A stretch of DNA of 8,536 nt. Origin: Lachnospiraceae bacterium. GTDB lineage: Bacteria > Bacillota > Clostridia > Lachnospirales > Lachnospiraceae. Shown one piece after another: positions 1 through 5,837 of the stretch. The stretch's first letter is position 1; every line of letters begins with the position of its first letter. The translations under genes and the position numbers were made by a program. The notes beneath the pieces were generated by a model. That model had not been told where the DNA came from and made no database searches. It saw only the letters and a program-made list of their open reading frames with translations. Location: NCBI GenBank assembly GCA_009774615.1, contig VSOC01000144.1, positions 1-8,536 on the forward strand. Reading direction: 5' to 3'.

Positions 1-117
1 CTTTCTGTGCTTTCCTGCGTATTTTCTCCGGCTTCCGGGCTTTCTGTGCTTTCCTGCGTATTTTCTCCGGCTTCCGGGCTTTCTGTGCTTTCCTGCGTAT
101 TTTCTCCGGCTTCCGGA
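1..117. repeat. 39-bp in-frame tandem repeat, three units
   Basis: Units at 1-39, 40-78 and 79-117 are identical except for the last base of the third (117 is A, not G). Each encodes one 13-residue unit, read on the minus strand as ESPEAGENTQEST (register arbitrary). The array starts at base 1, so it probably continues beyond the window and the true copy number is unknown. Near-perfect identity points to recent expansion or contraction. Because 39 is a multiple of 3, copy changes would alter tail length without breaking the frame. Confidence 0.95.
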
Positions 118-1649
118 TTTTCGGGCGCTTTAACATCCCCGCTGCCGTCTTCCGGGCGAAGATTCTCCATCACACCCTCTTCTTGATTGGAAGAATCTCC
201 GTTGAACAAATTACTGCCTACGACCAGATCTTCCTGCTCTTCCCTGTCCTTCACCGGCTGACTGTACTCGACCAATGGTATTCTCGGCGTTTCATCTGCT
301 ATGGTTTCTTCCGGATGCCCTTTTTCACTATCCGCTTTATCTTCCGGCGTAATTTCCGGTTCATCTTCTGCCATGTCTGCATTTTCAGTCGTTTCGTCAG
401 ATGTTGCTTCAGCCGTTTCCTTACCCGGATTCTCTGCCCCGACCGTAGATGATGTGGCTTCCCCTTTGGTGTTTTGTCCTTCCTCTTCAGCATCCTGTCC
501 TTTGCTTACACGGTCTTCCGGATTTGCCTTATCTTTATCTGCATCTGCATCTTCCCGGTTCTGCTTATCTTTCCGGCTATCTTCTGCTTCGGTTTCCTTC
601 TGCCCGGCAGGCTGTTTGGATTTTTCCCGGCTGTCCTTATCCTCATCCCCGGTTTGTTCCTTTGCCCCGTCTGCTTCTCCGGCTTCTAACCTGTCCTCTT
701 CTTTTGTTAAAGAATGCTCTTCTTCCCGCCCGCTGCCGGACGTGTTTTCTCTTTCCTTTTGCGTTTCTTCATCTTCCCGAACGGATTTTGTATCCATTTC
801 CACGCGGGAAGGCTTATCGCGCTTTGACTTTGAAGCACCGGCTGCCGGCTCTACCTGGATAACGTTCACCTGTTCGCTGACGGAATATTCATTTTCACTG
901 ATTTCCTGTGTAATGGACTCCATCGACTGATTCATCATCCATGTATAGGAAGCCTGAACATCCTGGCTTAAACTTTCATTTTCCTGAACAAGCTGCTCGA
1001 TAAAACTGGCTTTTCCCACGGAAACCTGATAGGACTGCGCCAGTTCTTCAAGTTCCTTTGTCACCTGAATGGTCTGGTCATAGACCACGGCGCTTACCTG
1101 CTTTTGGGCAATGGAGTCCTCCACATTTGCTGCTGCCTCCGTCTTAACTTTTTCGGCTTTTTTCTTATTCTTGCCCGATACCGACACCAGAATGGCCTGT
1201 TCCTTCTGCCCTTCTTTTAAATACCCTTTTTCAACCAGAGAATCCACCACCTGACCCAGTGCAGATTCCAGGCTTTCTCCCTGAAGCTTTTTATCCAGTA
1301 CAATTTCACCGTCCGGATTTAATGCTTCGGCTTTCAGCACCTTCTCTCTTCGGTTCAGCGAAATCCGAAGGCTTGGATTAACATCTATGCCTATGACAGA
1401 ATCCACCTGCATATATTCATAGTGGTAAATCCCGCCCCCCGCCAGAAGACAGATACAGGCCGCCGCACAGCCCGCACGGCGCAGCCTTCGCTCCAGCCGC
1501 AAAACTTTAGAAACCTTCTGCGGCTTATCCTGAGGGACGCTTAAATCTAATTTTTCCCATACATTCGGAGTAGCAGCCGCTAACGCTGACTGCAGGTGCT
1601 GTTCAATTTCCTGCCTGGTAAAATTAAGTTTCTCGTCACTTTGCTCCAC
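1..1649 (-). CDS. RsgI-like membrane anti-sigma factor, 3' end off window
   Basis: I read this frame directly: GTG at 1649-1647 opens 549 codons with no stop before the window edge. A GGAG sits about 8 bases upstream, and the next in-frame Met (residue 80) lies beyond the membrane segment, so GTG is the likely start. Residues 1-58 are cytoplasmic and carry ATPNVW, like the TPDVLD-type segment of clostridial ECF anti-sigmas. Residues 59-76 are a short hydrophobic membrane segment after an Arg-rich stop (RLERRLRR). Residues 84-120 (IGIDVNPSLRISLNR, then KVLKAEALNPDGEIVL) match the RsgI-family extracellular domain; Asn91-Pro92 is where that family is reported to self-cleave. From about residue 270 the chain is Glu/Asp/Lys/Ser/Pro-rich low complexity, ending in 13-residue repeats. 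It lies 5 bases after the ECF sigma gene, so it is probably that factor's inhibitor. Any terminal ligand-binding domain would lie outside the window. Confidence 0.88.
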   Translation of the reverse strand, partial: MEQSDEKLNFTRQEIEQHLQSALAAATPNVWEKLDLSVPQDKPQKVSKVLRLERRLRRAGCAAACICLLAGGGIYHYEYMQVDSVIGIDVNPSLRISLNRREKVLKAEALNPDGEIVLDKKLQGESLESALGQVVDSLVEKGYLKEGQKEQAILVSVSGKNKKKAEKVKTEAAANVEDSIAQKQVSAVVYDQTIQVTKELEELAQSYQVSVGKASFIEQLVQENESLSQDVQASYTWMMNQSMESITQEISENEYSVSEQVNVIQVEPAAGASKSKRDKPSRVEMDTKSVREDEETQKERENTSGSGREEEHSLTKEEDRLEAGEADGAKEQTGDEDKDSREKSKQPAGQKETEAEDSRKDKQNREDADADKDKANPEDRVSKGQDAEEEGQNTKGEATSSTVGAENPGKETAEATSDETTENADMAEDEPEITPEDKADSEKGHPEETIADETPRIPLVEYSQPVKDREEQEDLVVGSNLFNGDSSNQEEGVMENLRPEDGSGDVKAPENPEAGENTQESTESPEAGENTQESTESPEAGENTQESTE

Positions 1650-1654
1650 GCACC

Positions 1655-2233
1655 TCACTCCTCTCTTAAATATTGTTCCAGCTTTTTCATCGCCCGGTTA
1701 TACTTGGATAATACCGTAGCCAGCGGCATCTTCATCACCTGGGCAATCTCTCTGTGTTTTAATCCGGAAGAATTCTTCAGCAGTACAATCTGCCGTTCTT
1801 CCTCTTTTAACTGCTCTAAGGCCGCCTTTAACACCAGTTTATCTGCTGCCTGCTCAATCTGCGGGCAGATCTCCCCCTGCTCTGTACCTTCCAGATCATC
1901 AAAGCCGATATCTGCCTGGTGCTTCTGTTCACGGAACTTCATATAACATAAATTCCGGGCAATGGTAAATATCCAGGCTAACGGCTTTCCCTGGGCCTGA
2001 TACGAGGGGGCAGAAGTCCATACCTTCATATAAGTTTCCTGCATGATTTCTTCTGCATCCTGGGGATTTTTTACAACTGATAAGATAAAACCGTATACCG
2101 CTCGATCGGTATGCTGATATAGTTGCTGAAATGCTTCCTGGTTTCCTTCTGCCACCTGCTGCAGCAATGAATCCTCCACAAGGGAAGAATTCTCCGGTGA
2201 TTCAGGAAAATGTAAGGCTCCCAATAATACCAT
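1655..2233 (-). CDS. ECF-subfamily RNA polymerase sigma factor
   Basis: The 192-residue protein has the two ECF domains. Region 2 spans about 34-104, with the core-binding motif NPQDAEEIMQETYMKVW near 56-72 and the -10-reading stretch ending WIFTIARNLCYMKFR. Region 4 spans about 135-187, with the helix-turn-helix GLKHREIAQVMKMPLATVLSKYNR. There is no extra C-terminal domain. The ATG at 2233 has AGGAAAGG about 11 bases upstream. The first ~19 residues are not typical of the family, so a start nearer residue 19 is possible but has no clear Shine-Dalgarno. The gene is followed after 5 bases by the RsgI-like membrane anti-sigma and preceded by truA with a 70-base gap. It should direct core polymerase to a stress or envelope regulon when the anti-sigma is inactivated; the signal and targets are not visible here. 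Confidence 0.93.
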   Translation of the reverse strand: MVLLGALHFPESPENSSLVEDSLLQQVAEGNQEAFQQLYQHTDRAVYGFILSVVKNPQDAEEIMQETYMKVWTSAPSYQAQGKPLAWIFTIARNLCYMKFREQKHQADIGFDDLEGTEQGEICPQIEQAADKLVLKAALEQLKEEERQIVLLKNSSGLKHREIAQVMKMPLATVLSKYNRAMKKLEQYLREE

Positions 2234-2303
2234 GGAATGGAATTCCTTTCCTACTTAGTTAATGCAGCAGCCCTTGAACTTATTGCATGAACCGATAATT
2301 TTT

Positions 2304-3116
2304 TTATCCGGGCTTTTTGCACGCTGACTGTTTTCTATTGTAACCACACCGTGACATCATTTCCTCCATAGAATACTCTACGGATACTAAGAAAAGCCCT
2401 TCTGGAGGCGCTGTAAATCCGGCGGCGCTTCGATCCTTTGCCGCAAGAATTTCTTTCACGCACACAGGGCTTTTTCGACCAAGCCCAACTTCCATCAGGG
2501 TTCCGGTCAAAATCCTGACCATATACTGGAGAAACCCATTTCCCGTATAGACAAACGTAAAACGTCCGTTCTGTTCCCGGATGCAAATATTCTCCAGCGT
2601 GCGGATTGTCGATTTTTTCATCTTTTTATTGCCGCAGAAACTCTTAAAATCATGGGTTCCCGTTAAATACCGCGATGCCTGTTCCATCGCTTCTCTGTCA
2701 AGAGGAAAAGGGAAACCATAGACATATTTTCTCTCAAATACATCTTTTTTACTCCCGGTATCCACATGATAGGCATAGGTTTTGCGAATCGCCGAAAGAC
2801 GGGCATGAAAGCTGTCTGTCACTGTTTCTGCACACAGCACACGGATATCCTCCGGCAGATAATGATTAAGATAGGTTAAAAGTTCTTCTTTCTTAAAAAA
2901 TCCGGAAAGCTTAACACTGGCTGTCTGCCCTAAGGCATGAACCCCCGCATCTGTTCTTCCTGAACCATGGACTTCCACCGGAGTTTGAACAAATTCCGTC
3001 AATACAGATTCTAGCTTTCCCTGGATCGTCCTGCTGCTTTGTTTTTGTTTCTGCCATCCGTCATACCTTGTCCCGTCATACTGAAGGGTCAAAAGATAAT
3101 TGGTCATCTGCGCCAA
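2304..3116 (-). CDS. truA: tRNA pseudouridine(38-40) synthase TruA
   Basis: TruA isomerises uridines 38-40 in the anticodon stem-loop of many tRNAs. The sequence shows the family N terminus (NYLLTLQYDGTRYDGWQ), the catalytic-Asp motif GRTDAGVHALGQ (Asp56 from the TTG start), and the C-terminal GNGFLQYMVRILTGTLMEVG motif. The length of about 270 residues is normal for the family. Two starts are possible. TTG at 3116 has an ideal AGGAGG six bases upstream. ATG at 3107 overlaps the VanZ-like stop as ATGA and gives the more usual protein start, but lies 15 bases from that AGGAGG. I use the TTG because of the spacing. Either start implies translational coupling to the upstream gene. No strong terminator is evident before the sigma gene downstream, so read-through is plausible. 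Confidence 0.96.
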   Translation of the reverse strand: MAQMTNYLLTLQYDGTRYDGWQKQKQSSRTIQGKLESVLTEFVQTPVEVHGSGRTDAGVHALGQTASVKLSGFFKKEELLTYLNHYLPEDIRVLCAETVTDSFHARLSAIRKTYAYHVDTGSKKDVFERKYVYGFPFPLDREAMEQASRYLTGTHDFKSFCGNKKMKKSTIRTLENICIREQNGRFTFVYTGNGFLQYMVRILTGTLMEVGLGRKSPVCVKEILAAKDRSAAGFTAPPEGLFLVSVEYSMEEMMSRCGYNRKQSACKKPG

Positions 3117-3667
3117 GGCTTTCCTCCTGCTGTTTTCTCTCTGCGGCGAAGGCGAAACAATCCGGACCGTTTTTTAAGCAAAACAGCCGCTGCCTTACGA
3201 AATAAAATCCCGCAGACGGCTCCGCTGACATCCAGCCACACATCGGAAATCTGTCCCGCTCTCCCATCAACAAACAATTGTATCGTTTCATCCAAAAATG
3301 GTACAGCCAGCACGGCAAACATCAGGGGAAAAATTTTTTCCAGGCGGTTTTGCCTAAATCCTCCCCGCTTCCGGCCAAAATCCTGCCAAAGTCCGTAAAA
3401 ATTTTGTATCAGCAGCACACCGAAGATAAAATACTCCGTAAAATGTGCACCCTTGCGGACAATGTATCCCGTAAGCCAGCTTCCTTTACTTCCGAACACC
3501 CCCAGAAGCTTCAAAAGACAGTCCATCACCCAACCGCTCTCTTTACTGGAAAGTTCTGCCGGGGTCAGGGAATGTCCGAAAATCAGTGCTATCCACAGCA
3601 CAAGCAACAGCAGCCACAACCGTGACATTTCCAGTTTAAATCCTCTCTGGTTTCTCTGCTTTTTCAT
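3104..3667 (-). CDS. VanZ-family membrane protein
   Basis: The 187-residue protein matches the VanZ-like layout. A first membrane helix lies at about 14-31, followed by S-L-T-P. The motif RKGAHFTEYFIFGVLL (71-86) starts the second helix, and a third helix lies around 112-125. It leads into DETIQLFVDGRAGQISDVWLD (conserved Asp126, Glu127, Gln130, Arg136, Asp142), and a fourth helix spans about 145-165. A basic tail ends the chain. In VanA-type clusters VanZ gives low-level teicoplanin resistance, but most chromosomal relatives have no known role and nothing here suggests glycopeptide resistance genes. ATG at 3667 has AGAGG about 7 bases upstream. The gene overlaps truA and appears to be first in this leftward group. 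Confidence 0.9.
   Translation of the reverse strand: MKKQRNQRGFKLEMSRLWLLLLVLWIALIFGHSLTPAELSSKESGWVMDCLLKLLGVFGSKGSWLTGYIVRKGAHFTEYFIFGVLLIQNFYGLWQDFGRKRGGFRQNRLEKIFPLMFAVLAVPFLDETIQLFVDGRAGQISDVWLDVSGAVCGILFRKAAAVLLKKRSGLFRLRRREKTAGGKPWRR
3123..3128 (-). promoter_or_regulatory. Ribosome binding site that decides the truA start
   Basis: On the minus strand this is AGGAGG. It lies 6 bases before TTG (3116-3114) and 15 bases before ATG (3107-3105). Spacing favours the TTG, while family resemblance of the protein start favours the ATG. It is located inside the 3' end of the VanZ-like gene. Confidence 0.7.
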
Positions 3668-3700
3668 TCTGTAATCCTCTTATTTCTATTTCAGATTTTC

Positions 3701-3729
3701 ATTATAGTACAAACACAGACAGAATACAA
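3701..3729 (-). promoter_or_regulatory. Candidate sigma-A promoter for VanZ-like gene and truA
   Basis: On the minus strand TTGTAT (3729-3724) and a perfect TATAAT (3706-3701) are separated by 17 bases, about 34 bases before the VanZ-like ATG. The -35 element is weak, but the -10 is consensus and the position is right. Confidence 0.55.
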
Positions 3730-3750
3730 GGCAGAAATATAGTGTATTAC

Positions 3751-3786
3751 CAATCTCTATTTTTTATACCCGAGATATAGGGATTG
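3751..3786. promoter_or_regulatory. Inverted repeat between divergent genes, possible operator
   Basis: CAATCTCTAT (3751-3760) is complementary to ATAGGGATTG (3777-3786) at 9 of 10 positions, with a 16-base spacer. The right arm overlaps the proposed -35 of the HTH regulator promoter, and the left arm lies about 22 bases upstream of the proposed VanZ -35. Binding of the neighbouring regulator is an inference. Confidence 0.35.
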
Positions 3787-3813
3787 TGATTTCCTGGTTT
3801 TCCCTGTTATGCT
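3784..3813 (+). promoter_or_regulatory. Candidate promoter of the HTH regulator
   Basis: TTGTGA (3784-3789) and TATGCT (3808-3813) are separated by 18 bases. The -10 is preceded by TGT, giving an extended -10. This would leave a leader of roughly 90 bases before the ATG at 3909. Both hexamers are imperfect. Confidence 0.35.
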
Positions 3814-3908
3814 TTATGTACTTAAATACACGGACAAAAAATCCGGTCATTCTTGTGCGGGGAATCGGGCGGCTTAAATACGAAAGAAAGGAGGCAGTAC
3901 TTCTACTT

Positions 3909-4136
3909 ATGATAACTTATGAACCGTTTTTCAAGACCTTAAAAGAAAAAAGAATTACGACCTACTGCCTCATTAATACTTACGGATTTTCTAAAGGAAC
4001 TTTAGACAGCCTGCGGCAGGGACGGAATATTACTATACACACCTTAGACTACCTCTGTCAGCTGTTAGACTGCCGTCCAGAAGATATCATCCGCTACACT
4101 CCCGATGACACAAAACATTTTCCGGAACAATATTAA
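3909..4136 (+). CDS. Small Cro/C1-type HTH transcriptional regulator
   Basis: This 75-residue protein is almost entirely one DNA-binding domain of the Cro/C1 HTH_26 type. PFFKTLKEKRITTYCLINTY is helix 1-2, GFSKGTLDSLRQGRNITIHT carries the recognition helix, and LDYLCQLLDCRPEDIIRY is the typical end. There is no sensor or enzymatic domain. An upstream in-frame start at 3786 would add 41 residues unlike the family. AAAGGAGG (3887-3894) lies 14 bases before the ATG at 3909, which is long, but no other start codon lies between, so I use 3909. It is divergent from the VanZ-like gene and convergent with the flavodiiron gene. Self-regulation through the upstream inverted repeat is possible but not shown. 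Confidence 0.85.
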   Translation: MITYEPFFKTLKEKRITTYCLINTYGFSKGTLDSLRQGRNITIHTLDYLCQLLDCRPEDIIRYTPDDTKHFPEQY

Positions 4137-4216
4137 ACGGTATACTTTTTTCGGATGGTTAAGCTGCCGACCACATAGTTTTGCAGCAGCCAATCCGAAA
4201 CCGTATACCGTTTTTT
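4135..4216. terminator. Long palindrome, probable bidirectional terminator
   Basis: AAACGGTATAC (4135-4145) pairs perfectly with GTATACCGTTT (4203-4213). Inside it TTTCGGAT (4149-4156) pairs with ATCCGAAA (4193-4200), and GCTGC (4163-4167) can pair with GCAGC near 4183-4190. On the plus strand the stem ends in six T (4211-4216). On the minus strand it ends in a short T run. It starts at the HTH gene's stop codon and lies 25 bases beyond the flavodiiron stop, so it probably ends both convergent transcripts. Confidence 0.7.
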
Positions 4217-4240
4217 CAGGCTGATTTTTATTTAATTTTT

Positions 4241-5404
4241 TCAGTCTTTTAACAGTTCTTCTGCCAATTGCTCCATCTGCCGGATATTCTCCTCGTTCAT
4301 TGCAGATTTTATCGTAATGCTGTTCTCGCAGAAAGAAAGATTTTTCATTTTTTCCAAAATCCCCTTCATTGTCTTTAAGGCAAGAGGAGCCCAAGAACCA
4401 TTTTCCATAAGAGCAACCTTGCGGTTCTGAAGTGCCTTAGCGCTTAAATGATGGAGGAAATCTTCCATAGGCGGGAAAACACCGCCGTCATAGGTTGAAG
4501 CTGCCAGAACCAGCTTACTGTAGCGAAAAGCTGCTTCTACAGCCCTGGATAAGTCTGTGCGGGTTAAATCAATAAATTCGACATTTGCCCCCCTGGCCTT
4601 TAAAAGTTCCTCCAGCTTCTCTGCCGCTTTCTTTGTATGGCCGTGAATGGAAGCGCAGGCAATAAGGATTCCCTCTTCTTCCGGGCGGTAGCTGCTCCAG
4701 ATAGCATATTTTTCAAGGTAATATCCCAAATTTTCCTTTAACACCGGGCCGTGAAGCGGACAGATAACAGCAATATCCAGGGCGGATGCCTTTTTCAGCA
4801 GGGCCTGTACAGGTGCGCCGTATTTTCCCACAATATTACAATAATAACGGCGTGCATCTTTTATCCATTCTCCCTCTTCAGGCGATATGCCGAATGTGCC
4901 AAAACCGTCTGCAGAAAAGAGAACTTTTTCACTTTCCTCATAAGTCACCATAACTTCCGGCCAGTGCACCATGGGTGCCATAAAAAATTTCAGAACATGG
5001 CTTCCCAGTTCTAAAGAATCTCCTTCTTTAACAACTACTTTCCGATTCTCCAGGTTATCAATTGTAAAAAACTGTTCCAGCATCTGGAATGTCTTACTGT
5101 TGCCCACCAGCTTCATCTGCGGATAAGCTTCCGTCAGAACCTGAATACTTCCGCCATGATCCGGTTCCATATGGGAAATCACCAGATAATCCGGTGTTTT
5201 CGTTCCAAGAACAGCTTTTACCTTCTCCAGCCATTCCCCGGCAGCCCTGTGATCCACGGTGTCCATAATCACCGTCTGCTCGTCCATAATGACGTAAGAA
5301 TTATACGTAACGCCATCCGGTATAGGATATTGCCCTTCAAACAAATCCAATGTGGTATCTTTTACTCCTGCATAATAAATCGTATCCGTAATTTTCCTTT
5401 CCAT
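4241..5404 (-). CDS. fprA: A-type flavodiiron protein (FprA-like)
   Basis: The 387-residue protein has the standard two-domain layout. An N-terminal metallo-beta-lactamase-like domain (about 1-240) carries the di-iron ligands His78, Glu80, Asp82 in SHMEPDHGGS, His147 in MVHWPE, Asp166 in FSADGFGTFG and His218 in PLHGP. A C-terminal flavodoxin domain (about 245-385) has the phosphate loop ASIHGHTKKA and ASTYDGGVFPPMEDF. Family members reduce O2 to water and/or NO to N2O in the cytoplasm of anaerobes, taking electrons from rubredoxin or related carriers. All metal ligands are present, so it should be active. Substrate preference cannot be read from sequence. No rubredoxin or reductase domain is fused. 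ATG at 5404 has AAAGGAG about 8 bases upstream. It is transcribed alone, and its upstream DNA abuts the prophage remnant. Confidence 0.95.
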   Translation of the reverse strand: MERKITDTIYYAGVKDTTLDLFEGQYPIPDGVTYNSYVIMDEQTVIMDTVDHRAAGEWLEKVKAVLGTKTPDYLVISHMEPDHGGSIQVLTEAYPQMKLVGNSKTFQMLEQFFTIDNLENRKVVVKEGDSLELGSHVLKFFMAPMVHWPEVMVTYEESEKVLFSADGFGTFGISPEEGEWIKDARRYYCNIVGKYGAPVQALLKKASALDIAVICPLHGPVLKENLGYYLEKYAIWSSYRPEEEGILIACASIHGHTKKAAEKLEELLKARGANVEFIDLTRTDLSRAVEAAFRYSKLVLAASTYDGGVFPPMEDFLHHLSAKALQNRKVALMENGSWAPLALKTMKGILEKMKNLSFCENSITIKSAMNEENIRQMEQLAEELLKD

Positions 5405-5445
5405 GTTCAGATGCTCCTTTCACCTTCTGTTTCAAAAATACATTA

Positions 5446-5491
5446 CTGTTCACATGTTCACAGCAACGGGTGCACAGACCTATGTGAACAG
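5446..5491. promoter_or_regulatory. Three TGTGAACA boxes in the fprA leader, possible operator
   Basis: On the minus strand TGTGAACA occurs twice in tandem between about 5447 and 5462, and once on the plus strand at 5483-5490. CTGTTCACAT (5446-5455) and ATGTGAACAG (5482-5491) form a perfect 10-bp inverted repeat. The boxes lie between the proposed promoter and the fprA start, a suitable position for a repressor or an RNA hairpin. I do not recognise the cognate regulator. Confidence 0.45.
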
Positions 5492-5501
5492 CAACAAAAA
5501 T

Positions 5502-5529
5502 ACAATATCAACAATATCAACAATGTAAA
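5502..5529 (-). promoter_or_regulatory. Candidate fprA promoter
   Basis: On the minus strand TTTACA (5529-5524) and TATTGT (5507-5502) are separated by 16 bases. The region contains a 9-bp tandem repeat, TTGATATTG. The -35 box is three bases from the duplicated prophage attachment segment. Confidence 0.4.
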
Positions 5530-5533
5530 AGAA

Positions 5534-5561
5534 AAAAACCCTTGATTTCTCAAAGGTTTTT
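5534..5561 (-). terminator. Duplicated copy of the tRNA-Leu terminator
   Basis: On the minus strand AAAAACCTTTGA and TCAAGGGTTTTT flank a 4-base loop and pair fully with one G-U, followed by T residues. It stands just upstream of the fprA promoter and could block leftward transcription from the prophage remnant. Confidence 0.75.
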
Positions 5562-5562
5562 A

Positions 5563-5587
5563 TGCCGGCGACCGGAGGCGAACCGGT
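5563..5587 (-). pseudogene. tRNA-Leu 3' fragment (T arm and acceptor strand)
   Basis: Read on the minus strand, the T stem ACCGG/CCGGT, the acceptor strand CGCCGGC and discriminator A match the intact tRNA-Leu at 7104-7189. The T loop reads TTCGCCT instead of TTCGATT, losing the conserved A58. The remaining tRNA is missing, so this is a displaced 3' end, not a gene. Confidence 0.8.
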
Positions 5588-5700
5588 GCCTAAGATTTTC
5601 ATAAAATCCCACAAAACCAATGAAACACTGATAGTTACAGGGTTTTAAAGTATTTTTATTATTTTTCGACTGCACACAAATGCAGGAAATTGACTGTTAG

Positions 5701-5729
5701 AGTATAGCACATGCAACACAAAAATGCAA
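5701..5729 (-). promoter_or_regulatory. Strong leftward sigma-A promoter in the prophage remnant
   Basis: On the minus strand TTGCAT (5729-5724) and TATACT (5706-5701) are exactly 17 bases apart, with TGC directly before the -10 (extended -10). No gene follows; transcription would cross the tRNA fragment and terminator copy toward fprA. It probably once drove a lost phage transcript. Confidence 0.6.
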
Positions 5730-5736
5730 CACAAAA
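5711..5736. repeat. 13-bp tandem repeat, possible integrase arm sites
   Basis: ATGCAACACAAAA occurs at 5711-5723 and 5724-5736 with no spacer. ATGCAACAC recurs at 7045-7053, close to the other attachment repeat. Short direct repeats near both attachment sites suit tyrosine-integrase arm-binding sites, but this is an inference, and the repeats also overlap the leftward promoter. Confidence 0.45.
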
Positions 5737-5773
5737 TACCAAACATTATAAAACTTACGATTTAAGGTTTATG

Positions 5774-5813
5774 AAAAGGACGGTTCATTTCCTGCCAGGG
5801 AAACCGTTCTTTT
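5774..5813 (+). terminator. Terminator hairpin upstream of the holin-like gene
   Basis: AAAAGGACGGTT (5774-5785) pairs with AACCGTTCTTTT (5802-5813) with one G-U, and the inner TTTCC/GGGAA extends the stem. T-rich sequence follows. It probably ended a structural-gene transcript whose gene has been deleted. Confidence 0.6.
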
Positions 5814-5837
5814 AAATTTTGACTGGAGGTGATAAAG

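Larger units (their letters stand above)
5532..5587. repeat. Distal attachment-site repeat (left)
   Basis: It aligns to 7071-7128 at 52 of 56 positions, with one 2-base gap next to the tRNA discriminator base. Two mismatches fall in the terminator loop and two in the T loop, so stems are conserved better than loops. Confidence 0.85.

Noticed and set aside
1..117. CRISPR array from the regular 39-bp repeats.
   Set aside because: Units are contiguous with no spacers and are in frame within a coding region.
183..930. Long rightward open frames, the longest 209 codons at 301-930, rich in Ser/Phe/Leu.
   Set aside because: They lie opposite the acidic anti-sigma tail. Glu/Asp/Lys codons read backwards rarely give stops, and the predicted proteins are Ser/Phe-rich with no recognisable domain.
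1596..1946. Rightward frame of 116 codons.
   Set aside because: It is antisense to the sigma factor, which has clear family motifs; no domain or ribosome site was seen for this frame.
3104..3667. Glycopeptide-resistance locus suggested by the VanZ-like gene.
   Set aside because: No VanA/H/X/Y/R/S genes are present; VanZ-like proteins are widespread in Firmicutes chromosomes without resistance.
3786..3908. Upstream extension of the HTH gene by 41 codons.
   Set aside because: The added residues are unlike the family, and the region holds the proposed promoter and leader.
4065..4394. Leftward 109-codon frame crossing the palindrome.
   Set aside because: It overlaps the flavodiiron 3' end, the palindrome and the HTH gene; no family resemblance.
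5446..5529. CRISPR-like or origin-type iterons formed by TGTGAACA and TTGATATTG repeats.
   Set aside because: Too few, too short, and not regularly spaced; better explained as leader or operator sequence of fprA.
5480..5602. Leftward 40-codon frame reading through the tRNA fragment and terminator copy.
   Set aside because: No good ribosome site, and its codons are tRNA and terminator sequence. It is only a by-product of the attachment repeat.
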